NCBI GenBank assembly: GCA_023700805.1
Contig: JAMPYF010000018.1
Span: 1-64,000, forward strand
Direction of reading: 5' to 3'
DNA: 64,000 nt
DNA from: Sulfuritalea sp.
GTDB lineage: Bacteria > Pseudomonadota > Gammaproteobacteria > Burkholderiales > Rhodocyclaceae
The number at the start of each line of letters is the position of its first letter. Position 1 is the first letter of the stretch. Below are positions 53,132-61,328 of the stretch, piece after piece. A program made the position numbers and the translations under genes. The notes beneath the pieces are model-generated. The model worked only from the letters and a program-made list of their open reading frames with translations, was not told the DNA's origin and ran no database searches.

Positions 53132-53255
53132 TTCGCGAAGCACTGCTTCGCGCCGCCGGAGCCGGCCGGCTGTGCAAAGCCGGCCGTGGAACCCCAGTCA
53201 TCCCACGAAGCCGCAGAGCGGCGCACCGTAGTCACCCCCTCGCTCGGCGAGGGGG
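53132..53255. repeat. Cluster of GC-rich palindromes between the chemoreceptor and FNR
   Basis: TTCGCGAAGCACTGCTTCGCG (53132-53152) is the same palindrome as in the 87-bp tandem at 12302-12469, followed by the related GCCGGCCGGC/GCCGGC stem. CCCCCTCGC-TCG-GCGAGGGGG (53235-53255) is a perfect 9-bp hairpin of the C/G type. Together they fill the 181-bp gap. Confidence 0.8.
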
Positions 53256-53274
53256 CTGGGGGGAGGGTCGTCCA

Positions 53275-54048
53275 GTGAATTCGAACCCCGGCGCGGAAAA
53301 ATGGACCGGCGAGCGCGTGCTCGCTATCCATGCCTGGACCCCCACCCTGCTGTCCTTCCGCACCACGCGGCCCGCCGCCTTCCGCTTCACGCCCGGCCAT
53401 TACACGCGCCTGGGCCTCGGCGCCGACGATGCGGTGGTATGGCGCCCCTATTCGCTGGCCTCGGCGCCGCAGGACGAATTCCTCGAATTCATCGCCATAC
53501 TGGTGCCCGGCGGGGCTTTCTCGGAGCAGTTGAAACAACTGCGCGTCGGCGACAGCCTGCGCCTGGACAAGGCCAGCTACGGCTTCCTCACCGTCAACCA
53601 ACTGGCGCCGGGCAAGGATCTCTGGCTGCTCGCCAGCGGCACCGGGCTCGGTCCCTTCGTCTCCATCCTGCGCGACGCCGCGGTGTGGCAGGACTACGCG
53701 CGCCTGATCCTGGTGCACAGCGTGCGCCAGTCGGCCGAGCTCGCCTGGCGCGACGAAATCGCCGCGCTGCCCGCAAGGCATGGCGGCGCGCAGGCCAGGC
53801 TCAGCTACATCCCCATCGTCACCCGCGAACCGGGCGCCACAGCGCTGGCCGCACGCATCCCGCTGCTGCTCGCCGACGGCCGCCTCGAAGCCGCGGCAGG
53901 CTGTCCCTTGAGCCTGGCCGATTCGCGCCTGATGGTCTGCGGCAATCCCGAACTGGCGCGCGAACTGCGCGAGTTCCTCGGCGCGCGCGGCTACGCCACC
54001 AACCGCCGCGGCGTACCGGGGCAGATGGCCTTCGAGAAATACTGGTAG
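53275..54048 (+). CDS. Ferredoxin-NADP(+) reductase
   Basis: A 257-residue FAD flavoprotein. FAD binding: RFTPGHYTRLGLG and RPYSLASAP; NADP binding: WLLASGTGLGPFVSILRD and LMVCGNPELARELREFLG; the terminus is GVPGQMAFEKYW, the aromatic-ended FPR type. It would supply electrons from or to NADPH for ferredoxin and Fe-S repair. The GTG start follows GGGAGGG at eight bases; the in-frame sequence upstream comes from repeats. It follows the chemoreceptor and precedes hemerythrin. Confidence 0.92.
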   Translation: MNSNPGAEKWTGERVLAIHAWTPTLLSFRTTRPAAFRFTPGHYTRLGLGADDAVVWRPYSLASAPQDEFLEFIAILVPGGAFSEQLKQLRVGDSLRLDKASYGFLTVNQLAPGKDLWLLASGTGLGPFVSILRDAAVWQDYARLILVHSVRQSAELAWRDEIAALPARHGGAQARLSYIPIVTREPGATALAARIPLLLADGRLEAAAGCPLSLADSRLMVCGNPELARELREFLGARGYATNRRGVPGQMAFEKYW

Positions 54049-54064
54049 GCGCGATGCCGCCGCG

Positions 54065-54496
54065 ATGAAGCGCCATCCGCAACTGCAGGACCTCTCGCGC
54101 GAACATCACGGCGCGCTGAAGCTCGCGCGCGACGCGCGCCAGGCCGCCGCGGCGGGAGCGGCGGACAAGCTCGCGACGATCGCCGCACGCGTCGTGCGCC
54201 TGTTCGCCGCCGAACTCGATCCGCATTTCCGCGTCGAGGAGCAGGGCCTCCTGGCGACCCTGGCGCAGGCCGGCGAACACGCGCTGGTGCAGCGCACCCT
54301 GGACGAGCACGCGCAACTGCGCCGTCTCGCCGCGGACCTGTCGGCGCCCGATGCCGCCACGCTATTGCGCTTCGCCGATCTGCTCGCCGCGCATGTGCGC
54401 TTCGAGGAGCGCGAACTGTTCGAAACGGCGCAAGGCCACCTCGCGCCCGGCCCGGCCGGCGCCGATCCAGCGCGCACGCAGCCTGCCCGGCCATGA
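54065..54496 (+). CDS. Hemerythrin-domain protein
   Basis: A 143-residue four-helix diiron protein. Ligands are visible as LSREHHGALKLARDA, LDPHFRVEEQGLL, LDEHAQLRRLA and HVRFEERELFETA. Such domains bind O2 or NO and include Fe-S repair proteins (YtfE-like), though the YtfE N-terminal domain is absent. Location downstream of NsrR fits NO handling. The start is weakly marked. It overlaps the DUF3079 gene by 4 bp. Confidence 0.88.
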   Translation: MKRHPQLQDLSREHHGALKLARDARQAAAAGAADKLATIAARVVRLFAAELDPHFRVEEQGLLATLAQAGEHALVQRTLDEHAQLRRLAADLSAPDAATLLRFADLLAAHVRFEERELFETAQGHLAPGPAGADPARTQPARP

Positions 54497-54708
54497 CGAA
54501 GAAGTTTCCCCTGCATCCCCGGCATCCCGAGCGGATCTGCTGGGGCTGCGACAAATACTGTCCGGTCGATGCCCTCGAATGCGGCAACGGATCGGAGCGC
54601 ACCCCGCATCCGGCGGAACTGCTCGGCGACGACTGGCTCGAGCACGGCGACTGGGGCATAGCAACCGAACCGGCCGCGGCCGGCGTCGATAGAAGCGCCG
54701 CGGATTAG
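54493..54708 (+). CDS. DUF3079 small Cys-rich protein
   Basis: A 71-residue protein: KKFPLHPRHPERICWGCDKY and CPVDALECGNGSERTPHPAE are the DUF3079 hallmark, with four Cys in a C-x2-C-x3-C-x6-C pattern that could bind a metal or cluster. It overlaps the hemerythrin stop (ATGA) and ends the operon. Function unknown. Confidence 0.87.
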   Translation: MTKKFPLHPRHPERICWGCDKYCPVDALECGNGSERTPHPAELLGDDWLEHGDWGIATEPAAAGVDRSAAD

Positions 54709-54729
54709 TTTCGCCGGCTTACGCGCCGC

Positions 54730-54755
54730 CAAGAGTTGGCGCTGGCGCCACGGCG
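54730..54755 (+). repeat. Dispersed 25-bp element in the gap after DUF3079
   Basis: CAAGAGTTGGCGCTGGCG, then CC, then ACGGCG: an exact consensus copy between the convergent DUF3079 and dioxygenase genes. Confidence 0.85.
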
Positions 54756-54793
54756 GCCGGCTCGCGAGGCCGCTTACCGGCTGCCGCGGGAAC

Positions 54794-55474
54794 TCAGCCT
54801 CCGGCCTCCAGCACGATGTCGAAGCGCAGCGTATTCGCCGCCCCGGGCTCGGGCAGTCCGAGCAGCGCCCGGCGCGCGGCGGGGTCGCGGACCGCCATGA
54901 ACAGGCCATCGCGCTCGTTGCCGGCGCCGGCCGCGCCGGGCAGATACATCTGGGTCACCAGCAGTTCGCGCGTGCCGCGGCTGGCGCGGAAATGCACATG
55001 CGGCGTGCGCCCCGGATACTCGACCGGCGCTATCGTGAAGAAGCGATAGCTGCCGTCAGCGCCGCTCGTGGCGCGGCCATAGCCGCGGAACTGCGGGTCG
55101 AGCGGCTGCGGGCTGTTGTCGTGCGGGTGGTGGTAACGGCCGTGCGCGTTGGTCTGCCAGATTTCGAGCAGCACGCCCGCCTGCGGGCGGCCGGCGCTAT
55201 CGAGCACGCGGCCGACGATGGTCAGCGGCTTGCCGTGTGCCCTGCCCTTGCCGTCGACAGTTGTCAGGTCGCTCCCGGCGCGCACGTCCGGCTGCAGCGG
55301 ATAGAAGGGGCCCAGCGCCTGGCGCGGCGTCGCCATCGCGCCGGGCGCGGCGCAGGCGGCGCCCGGCAGCAAGACGAGCAGGGGCGACAGCAGCAGCAGG
55401 CGGCGCCGACTGCGCATGGCGGCGGACGACGGCGCAAGAGTTGGCGCTGGCGGTACGGCGAGACGGATCCTCAT
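54794..55474 (-). CDS. Intradiol ring-cleavage dioxygenase-like exported protein
   Basis: A protein of the protocatechuate 3,4-dioxygenase beta-fold family: ALGPFYPLQPDVRAGSDLT, GRVLDSAGRPQAGVLLEIWQ, the Fe-ligand region GRYHHPHDN, YRFFTIAPVEYPGRTPHVHF and TQMYLP. Tyr and His ligands appear present. The N-terminus has a signal (SRRRLLLLSPLLVLLPGAACA), so it would act outside the cytoplasm, as do some poorly understood members. The ATG at 55474 follows GGGAG and is 17 bp from the SDR stop. The dispersed element encodes AVPPAPTLAP between this ATG and the signal. A later Met (55417) has no ribosome site. Confidence 0.8.
   Translation of the reverse strand: MRIRLAVPPAPTLAPSSAAMRSRRRLLLLSPLLVLLPGAACAAPGAMATPRQALGPFYPLQPDVRAGSDLTTVDGKGRAHGKPLTIVGRVLDSAGRPQAGVLLEIWQTNAHGRYHHPHDNSPQPLDPQFRGYGRATSGADGSYRFFTIAPVEYPGRTPHVHFRASRGTRELLVTQMYLPGAAGAGNERDGLFMAVRDPAARRALLGLPEPGAANTLRFDIVLEAGG
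55435..55460 (+). repeat. Dispersed 25-bp element inside the dioxygenase signal region
   Basis: CAAGAGTTGGCGCTGGCG, then GT, then ACGGCG. It lies between the coupled ATG and the hydrophobic signal core, read in the reverse frame as AVPPAPTL. Confidence 0.85.
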
Positions 55475-55490
55475 GGCTTCATTCTCCCGC

Positions 55491-56228
55491 TCACATGGTC
55501 AGGGTCAGCCCGCCATCGACCACGAATATGTGGCCGGTGGCATAGCGGCTGCGCAGCAGGCCCAGCGCGGCCTCGACGCAGTCGTCCGGAACGGCGGAGC
55601 GCTGCAGCGGCGCGCGGGTCCTGACCGCCTCGTGCTGCGCCTGCCAGTCCTTGGTCCATGGCGTTTCGACCAGGCCGGGGGCGACGGCATTGACCCGCAC
55701 CGGGGCGCAGGACTTGGCCAGCAGGCGCGTCATCTGGTTCAGCGCGGCCTTCGCCATCGAATAGGCGATCGAGCTGCCGACCGGGCGCACGCCGGCAATC
55801 GAGGTGATGTTGATGACATTGCCGTCGGCGCTTTGCTTGAGGTAGGGCATCGCCGCCTTGGTCAGCAGCCAGGTGCCGGTGACGTTGATGTCGAAGGTCC
55901 TGGCGAATATCTCGTCGGTCAGCGCGGCGAGGTCGTGATGCGGCACGGCCGTGGTCCAGCCCGCGTTGTTCACCAGGATGTCGAGCTGGCCGAAGCGTTC
56001 GATGGTAGCGGCCAGCAGGCGTTCGCCGGCAGCCTTGTCGCTGATGTCGGCCTGCACGTAGCAGGCGTCCTTGCCGAGTTCGGCGGCGATGCGCCCGCCG
56101 GCTTCGGCCGAGTGCGCCGAGTTGATCACCACCGAGGCGCCCAGGGCGGAGAGCCGCCGCGCGATGGCCTCGCCGATGCCGCTGCTGGACCCCGTGACCA
56201 GCGCCACTCTGTTGGAAAACTCGCTCAT
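55491..56228 (-). CDS. Short-chain dehydrogenase/reductase (SDR)
   Basis: A 245-residue Rossmann oxidoreductase: cofactor motif VTGSSSGIGEAIARRL, NNAGW, catalytic Ser-Tyr-Lys in SIAGVRPVGSSIAYSMAKAA, and the C-terminal GHIFVVDGGLTLTM. The Ser-His replacing a basic residue after the second strand gives no clear NAD/NADP preference. GGAGGATTTG precedes the ATG. The dioxygenase follows closely in the same direction, so they are probably one operon. Substrate unknown. Confidence 0.9.
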   Translation of the reverse strand: MSEFSNRVALVTGSSSGIGEAIARRLSALGASVVINSAHSAEAGGRIAAELGKDACYVQADISDKAAGERLLAATIERFGQLDILVNNAGWTTAVPHHDLAALTDEIFARTFDINVTGTWLLTKAAMPYLKQSADGNVINITSIAGVRPVGSSIAYSMAKAALNQMTRLLAKSCAPVRVNAVAPGLVETPWTKDWQAQHEAVRTRAPLQRSAVPDDCVEAALGLLRSRYATGHIFVVDGGLTLTM

Positions 56229-56253
56229 CAAATCCTCCTGCTTTGTTGTGGGA

Positions 56254-56308
56254 CGGACCGCAGGGAGGACTTCGGTCCGCCATCCACCTTGGCCGACTGA
56301 AGTCGGCC
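56254..56308. repeat. REP-like double hairpin
   Basis: CGGACCG (56254-56260) pairs with CGGTCCG (56273-56279), and GGCCGACT-GA-AGTCGGCC (56291-56308) is a perfect 8-bp stem. The second hairpin has the common bacterial REP look (GGCCGACTTCAGTCGGCC on the other strand). It lies between the SDR start and the NorD-like stop. Confidence 0.7.
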
Positions 56309-56367
56309 CTACAGCGCCGGCTGCAGCCGCCCTGCGTGGTCTTATGGGACGGCAGGATAGCCCAGAC

Positions 56368-58434
56368 TCAGCCGGTCAGCTTGCGGTAGATCTCGGCGAT
56401 TTTCTGCGGCAGCTTCTTCGCGTCGTCGATCACCGCATAATGCGCGGGGCCATAGAGCTGCGGCAGGTAGTCGGCGCCGTGGCGGTCGATGGTCACGCAA
56501 TAGCTGCGGATGCCGCGCTCGCGCGCTTCGAGCAGGGCGCGGCGGGTGTCCTCGATGCCGTAGCGGCCGCGGTATTCGTCGCCGTAGTCGTCGGGGCGGC
56601 CGTCGGACAGCGTCACCAGCAGCTTGTGGCGGGTGTTCTGGCGGGCCAGCAGGCCGGAGAGATGGCGCACCGCGACGCCCATGCGCGTGTAGTCCCTGGC
56701 TTCGATGCCGGCGATGCGGCTGCGCGTGGCGGCGTCGTAGCGATCGGCAAAACGCTTGACCGGGTAGATGTCGCAATGCGTGCGCGTCCAGCCCGAAAAG
56801 CCGTAGATCGCATAGCTGTCGCCCAGCGCCTCGATGGCCTCGCACAGCAGCACCAGCGATTCGCGTTCGGCGTCATTGACCCAGCCCTTGGTCGAACCGC
56901 TCATGTCGACCATGAACATCACGGCCAGCGAGCGTTCGATGCGGCGGCGGTGGATGAACAGGCGCGGCGAGGGCTCCGTGCCGCTCTTGCGGTCGGCGCG
57001 CGCCTCGACCTGGGCGTCGAGGTCGATTTCCTCGCCGTCGAACTGGCGCCGCTGCGGCTTGTCCTCGCCGCGCAGGGCCTCGAAGCGGCGGCGGATGCTG
57101 CGGATCAGGTGGGCGTGGCGAGAACGCACTTCATCGACCCAGGCGTGGTCGCCGACCGGCGCCTTCATTTCATAGAGATGGCACCAGCCATGGCGCCAGG
57201 CCGCGCGCCGGTAGTCCCACTCGTCATAGAAGGCATCGGGCTGGGTGGTGACCGTGACGGTGGCGGAACTATCGACGCCATCGACCGGCGACCAGGCGCC
57301 CGGCCCCGCCGCCTGCAGGACCTCGGGGGGGATCTCGCCGAGGTCCTGCTGCAGCGAGCGTGCGGCCTCGCGCGCCGGTAGCGGCAGGGCGAGGAATTCG
57401 GCCTGCGGGTCGACATGCTGGGTCTGGCCTTGCGCCGCCAGCGGCGGGTAGTCGGGATGGTCCTGCCCGCCGGCACTCGGATCGACGGCGCGCAGCACGT
57501 TCAGCGCCTGGCGCAGCGTCGCCGTATCGCGCGCGATGCGGACAGCGCGCACGCGGCGCGCGGCGAGCGGATCGAGGGCGCCGACATGCGGGAAATTCGG
57601 CGTCTCGCCAGCGCCAACTATGCGCAACTCGGCCAGGCAGGCCAGGCTGTCGGCGACGCTCGCCTGCGGCCGCGCCAGGGCCGCCGCGGTGGCCGCAAGT
57701 GCTGCCGGCCATGGCCCGCGCAGGCCGGCGATGTCGGCGGCGAGGCCGGGCAGGTCGCGCCCCAGGCAGGCTTCGAGACGCATCGCCTCGAACAGCGCGA
57801 ACCAGCGCAGCGCAGCCTCGGGCGCGGGCCACTGCGCCAGTTCCGGCTCGGGGTCGATGTTGAAGCTGCCGAAGCGCGTCTGCGCCCACAGCAGCGCCGC
57901 GATGGCCTTGTACAGGCGGCGGTTGCCGGCGGCATCCGGCGCCGCGTCGAGGCGTTCCGGCAGCCACAGGGTTTCGCTGTCGGTCCAGGCCCGGGGCCCG
58001 GCGACCAGCTTCAGCGGCCGGCCTTCGAGCGCATGCAGGAAGCGCGACAGGCGGCCCTCGATCGCGCCGAAGGCTACGCCCTCCTGCGATTCGAAGGCGC
58101 CGGCGCGGTGTGCCGCGGCGAAGTCGTTCAGGGCGCGGCGCGTCGCAGCCAGGCCGCTGCGATCGTAGGCATCGAGACCGGCGCGCGCCCAGTCGTCGAG
58201 CTGCGCGCCTAGGCTGGCCGCCTGCTCCGCGGCGCGCGAGGCGATCAGCCAGCCCAGATCGTCCGAGGTCTGCGCGGCGACACCGGCCCAGTGCAGCACG
58301 CGCTCCTGCAGTTCGCGCGGCAGGGCTTCGAGCAGCGCCGCCGGCTCCGCCGCCGAGCGCTGACGCAGCGACAGCAGCAGCAGTTCGTCGAGCCGCGCTT
58401 CGAGTTCGTGAGCGAAGAGCTTGCGTTCGCCCAT
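56368..58434 (-). CDS. VWA-domain activator, NorD/CbbO type
   Basis: A 688-residue protein with a C-terminal von Willebrand A domain carrying an intact MIDAS, FMVDMSGSTKGW, plus YAIYGFSGWTRTHCDIYPVK and LVTLSDGRPDDYGDEYRGRY. The N-terminal 450 residues are helical. It partners with the adjacent MoxR-type AAA+ ATPase to insert metal into, or remodel, an enzyme: NO reductase (NorD) or Rubisco (CbbO). No norCB or cbbLS is in the window, so the client is unresolved; the nearby NsrR cluster favours NorD. A dispersed element adds IVGAGETP near residue 278. Confidence 0.87.
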   Translation of the reverse strand: MGERKLFAHELEARLDELLLLSLRQRSAAEPAALLEALPRELQERVLHWAGVAAQTSDDLGWLIASRAAEQAASLGAQLDDWARAGLDAYDRSGLAATRRALNDFAAAHRAGAFESQEGVAFGAIEGRLSRFLHALEGRPLKLVAGPRAWTDSETLWLPERLDAAPDAAGNRRLYKAIAALLWAQTRFGSFNIDPEPELAQWPAPEAALRWFALFEAMRLEACLGRDLPGLAADIAGLRGPWPAALAATAAALARPQASVADSLACLAELRIVGAGETPNFPHVGALDPLAARRVRAVRIARDTATLRQALNVLRAVDPSAGGQDHPDYPPLAAQGQTQHVDPQAEFLALPLPAREAARSLQQDLGEIPPEVLQAAGPGAWSPVDGVDSSATVTVTTQPDAFYDEWDYRRAAWRHGWCHLYEMKAPVGDHAWVDEVRSRHAHLIRSIRRRFEALRGEDKPQRRQFDGEEIDLDAQVEARADRKSGTEPSPRLFIHRRRIERSLAVMFMVDMSGSTKGWVNDAERESLVLLCEAIEALGDSYAIYGFSGWTRTHCDIYPVKRFADRYDAATRSRIAGIEARDYTRMGVAVRHLSGLLARQNTRHKLLVTLSDGRPDDYGDEYRGRYGIEDTRRALLEARERGIRSYCVTIDRHGADYLPQLYGPAHYAVIDDAKKLPQKIAEIYRKLTG
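57601..57624 (-). repeat. Dispersed 25-bp element inside the NorD-like gene
   Basis: The minus strand reads CATAGTTGGCGCTGGCG, then AG, then ACG. It is read in frame as IVGAGETPNF, the same VGAGxT frame as both NasA copies. Confidence 0.7.
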
Positions 58435-58440
58435 GAGGGG

Positions 58441-59271
58441 CTAAAACACTGCGCGGATCAGGTCGTCCAGCGCATCGCGCGTATCGGTTTCGTCGGCCAG
58501 CGGGCGGGCGATGGCCGCGGTGCAGGCGATCGCCGGGCTCATGCCGCTGGCAATAAGCTGCGCGGCATGGACCAGCAGGCGCGTGCCGGCGCCTTCGTCG
58601 AGGCCGGCGCCCTTCAGCTTGCGCGTCAGGTGGCCGAGCTTGACCAGCTTCTGTGCGGTGTCGTCATCGACGCCGCCTTCGTGGGCGACGATGCGCGCCT
58701 CGGTCGCGGCGTCGGGGTAGTCGAAATCGAGCGCGACGAAACGCTGCCGCGTGCTCGGCTTCATTTCCTTCAGCACGCTCTGGTAGCCGGGGTTGTAGGA
58801 AATCACCAGCATGAAGTCGGGCGGCGCCTCGATGTACTCGCCGCGCTTTTCCACCGGCAGCGCGCGGCGCGAATCGGTCAGCGGATGGATCACCACCGTG
58901 GTGTCCTTGCGCGCCTCGACGATCTCGTCGAGATAGCAGATGGCGCCGGCACGCACGGCCGCGGTCAGCGGGCCGTCCATCCAGACGGTCTCGTCGCCGA
59001 CGATCAGGTAGCGGCCGACCAGGTCGGCGGTGGTCAGGTCGTCGTGGCAGGCCACGGTCACCAGCGGCCGCTGCAGGCGCCAGGCCATGTGCTCGACGAA
59101 GCGCGTCTTGCCGCAGCCGGTGGGGCCCTTGAGCATCACCGGCAGGCCGCTTTTCGCCGCCGCGGCGAAGACCTCGAGTTCGTCGCCGGTGGCATGGTAG
59201 TAGGGTTCGCTGTCGAGATGCACCAGCGGTGTGGCCAGCGCGCGCGGCGCCGAGTTTCTGGCAGGGTTCAT
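58441..59271 (-). CDS. MoxR-type AAA+ ATPase, NorQ/CbbQ/NirQ family
   Basis: A 276-residue ATPase: Walker [15 protein letters not shown], pore-loop region [17 protein letters not shown], Walker [14 protein letters not shown] and [20 protein letters not shown] with [12 protein letters not shown]. It forms a hexameric remodelling machine with the VWA protein encoded 6 bp downstream. Sequence alone does not separate NorQ from CbbQ. The start [12 protein letters not shown] is accepted. Confidence 0.92.
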   Translation of the reverse strand: MNPARNSAPRALATPLVHLDSEPYYHATGDELEVFAAAAKSGLPVMLKGPTGCGKTRFVEHMAWRLQRPLVTVACHDDLTTADLVGRYLIVGDETVWMDGPLTAAVRAGAICYLDEIVEARKDTTVVIHPLTDSRRALPVEKRGEYIEAPPDFMLVISYNPGYQSVLKEMKPSTRQRFVALDFDYPDAATEARIVAHEGGVDDDTAQKLVKLGHLTRKLKGAGLDEGAGTRLLVHAAQLIASGMSPAIACTAAIARPLADETDTRDALDDLIRAVF

Positions 59272-59298
59272 CGCGGTACCTGTTTCGACAACTGTCTA

Positions 59299-59330
59299 GG
59301 CAACTATTTAGGCAACTATTTAGGCAACTT
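59299..59330. repeat. Tandem 12-bp repeat at the bepA stop codon
   Basis: GGCAACTATTTA occurs at 59299 and 59311, followed by GGCAACTTA, and partly before (ACTGTCTA). The bepA stop TAG falls inside the array, so repeat-number change would alter the C-terminus. Confidence 0.7.
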
Positions 59331-60776
59331 AGGCTGCTTGGCCTCGTCGGCCAGGCGCTTCTTCAGTTCGCGCAGCCGCGAATCCACTTGCGACTGCTCG
59401 TAGAAATTGCCGTCGCCGGCCTTTTGCGCCAGTTCCAGCTGTTCCACGGCCTGCGGCACCTGGCCCAGCAGCGCATAGCTTTCGGCCTGGGCGCGATGCT
59501 GCTGCAGGCGCCTGCCGAGCAGCGACCAGGTCTGCGCCTGCAGGGCATGCATCTTGGCGTCCGAGGGGTAGTTCAGCAGTTCGTCCTCGGTGACCTTGAT
59601 CGCCTGCTGCGGCTGGCGCGCCTCCAGCAGGGATTCGACCAGGCCGTAGGCGATCGCGCGCTCCTGCGGAAAGCGCGGCTGCGCGTCGCGCAGTATCTTC
59701 ACCGCGCCGGCCGCGTCACCCTGCTTCAGGCGCAGCTGCGCGGCCAGCGTTTCTATCATCGGCGACACCGCCTTGAGGCGGCGCAGTTCGCCCATCTGCT
59801 TTTCCGCCGCCGCGAGATTGCGCTCCCGCAATTGCGCCTGGGCCAGGCCGTAGCGCACGGCGGCTTCGCTGCCGGCGAAGCTGCGATCCTTGAGCCGGGC
59901 TTCGAACTCGGTCACCGCGTCGCGCGGCGTGCCATCCTGCGCGCGCAGCTTGGCGCGCACCAGCTGGAACTCGAGCGAATCCGCCACCTGCCGGTAGGGC
60001 CGCGACTGGATTCGGTTGCCCATGTCGGCCAGGCGCTCGGTGGTCAGCGGATGGGTCCGCAAATAGCCCGGCGCGTTGTTTTCATACAGGCGCCCGAACT
60101 TTTGCAGGCGCTCGAAAAAACTGCTCATGCCGCGAATATCGAAGCCCGAACGCTCCAGCACGCCGAGGCCGAAACGGTCGGCCTCGCGCTCGAAATCGCG
60201 CGAGTAGTTGAGTTGGTTCTGGATCGCCGCACCCTGCCCGGCCATGGCCGCGCCCATGGCCAGATCCGGGCTGCTGCGCGCCGCGAGGATCGCCACCGCG
60301 AGCGCCAGCAGGCTGGTCACCTGGCCCTGCCCCGACTTGTTGACCAGGCGCGCCAGGTGGCGCTGCGTGACGTGGGAAATTTCGTGCGCCAGCACCGAGG
60401 CCAGCTCCGATTCGGAGGCGGCCGCGAGGATCAACCCGGTATGCACGCCGATGAAGCCGCCGGGCATGGCGAAGGCGTTGAGCGTCGTGTCGCGCAGCGC
60501 GAAGAACTCGAATTCCTGGCGCGCTTCCGCGCTCTGCGCGGCCAGCCGGTTGCCCAGCCGGTTGAGGTAGCTGGTGACCTCGGGGTCATCGAGCCATGCC
60601 GGATCGCGCCGGATGTCGAGCATCACCGATTCGCCGATGCGCCTTTCCATGGCCGGCGAGAACTCGGCCTGCGCCGCTTCGCCGAGGTCGGGCAGGCCGT
60701 CGGCCACCGACAGGGCCGGTGCCGAAAGAATGCCGAAACCGAGAATCAGGGTGCTGGCAAGCGGATAAAATTTCAT
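59316..60776 (-). CDS. bepA: Periplasmic M48 metalloprotease/chaperone BepA
   Basis: A 486-residue exported protein with signal peptide [20 protein letters not shown], an M48 peptidase domain (zinc motif [12 protein letters not shown], third ligand region [14 protein letters not shown]) and a C-terminal tetratricopeptide-rich half. BepA controls LptD and outer-membrane protein assembly quality. The start MKFYPLAS is preferred over an upstream Met that would put Arg/His before the signal. It diverges from moaC across 48 bp. Confidence 0.92.
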   Translation of the reverse strand: MKFYPLASTLILGFGILSAPALSVADGLPDLGEAAQAEFSPAMERRIGESVMLDIRRDPAWLDDPEVTSYLNRLGNRLAAQSAEARQEFEFFALRDTTLNAFAMPGGFIGVHTGLILAAASESELASVLAHEISHVTQRHLARLVNKSGQGQVTSLLALAVAILAARSSPDLAMGAAMAGQGAAIQNQLNYSRDFEREADRFGLGVLERSGFDIRGMSSFFERLQKFGRLYENNAPGYLRTHPLTTERLADMGNRIQSRPYRQVADSLEFQLVRAKLRAQDGTPRDAVTEFEARLKDRSFAGSEAAVRYGLAQAQLRERNLAAAEKQMGELRRLKAVSPMIETLAAQLRLKQGDAAGAVKILRDAQPRFPQERAIAYGLVESLLEARQPQQAIKVTEDELLNYPSDAKMHALQAQTWSLLGRRLQQHRAQAESYALLGQVPQAVEQLELAQKAGDGNFYEQSQVDSRLRELKKRLADEAKQPKLPK

Positions 60777-60824
60777 ACCGCTATGATAGCGGCTCCGCAA
60801 AAACCAGTTGTGACAGCGTATTTC

Positions 60825-61328
60825 ATGAATTCACCAAAGAAGCCCGCCAGCCCGCTGACCCACTTCGATGGCGCCGGCCAGGCGCACATGGTCGACGTCG
60901 GCGCCAAGAGCGAAACCACGCGCGTGGCGCGCGCCCGGGGCCATATCCGCATGGCAGCGGCGACCTTCGCCCTGATCGAAAACGGCTCGGCCAAGAAGGG
61001 CGACGTGCTCGGCATTGCGCGCATCGCCGCGATCCAGGGATCCAAGCGCACCGCCGAGCTGATCCCGCTGTGCCATCCGCTGGCGCTGACGCGCGTCGCC
61101 GCCGAATTCACGCTCGATGCCGGACTCCGGCGCGTGACGCTGGAGGTGACGGCGGAAACCGTGGGCCGCACTGGCGTCGAGATGGAGGCGCTGACCGCGG
61201 TATCGGTCGGCCTGCTCACCATCTATGACATGTGCAAGGCCGCCGACCGCGGCATGGTCATCGAAGACATCCGCCTGCTGGAGAAGGCCGGCGGCAAATC
61301 CGGACACTGGCTGGCAGACGACAAATGA
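60825..61328 (+). CDS. moaC: Cyclic pyranopterin monophosphate synthase
   Basis: A 167-residue molybdenum cofactor enzyme that makes cPMP with MoaA. Conserved motifs: [70 protein letters not shown] and [16 protein letters not shown]. The expected cofactor user in this window is NasA. A second upstream Met would add 14 residues; neither has a clear ribosome site. The stop overlaps the ctaA start (ATGA), an uncommon pairing. Confidence 0.95.
   Translation: MNSPKKPASPLTHFDGAGQAHMVDVGAKSETTRVARARGHIRMAAATFALIENGSAKKGDVLGIARIAAIQGSKRTAELIPLCHPLALTRVAAEFTLDAGLRRVTLEVTAETVGRTGVEMEALTAVSVGLLTIYDMCKAADRGMVIEDIRLLEKAGGKSGHWLADDK

Noticed and set aside
54065-54496. YtfE/Dnr-type iron-sulfur repair protein
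   Set aside because: The N-terminal YtfE domain is absent; only a single hemerythrin domain is present.
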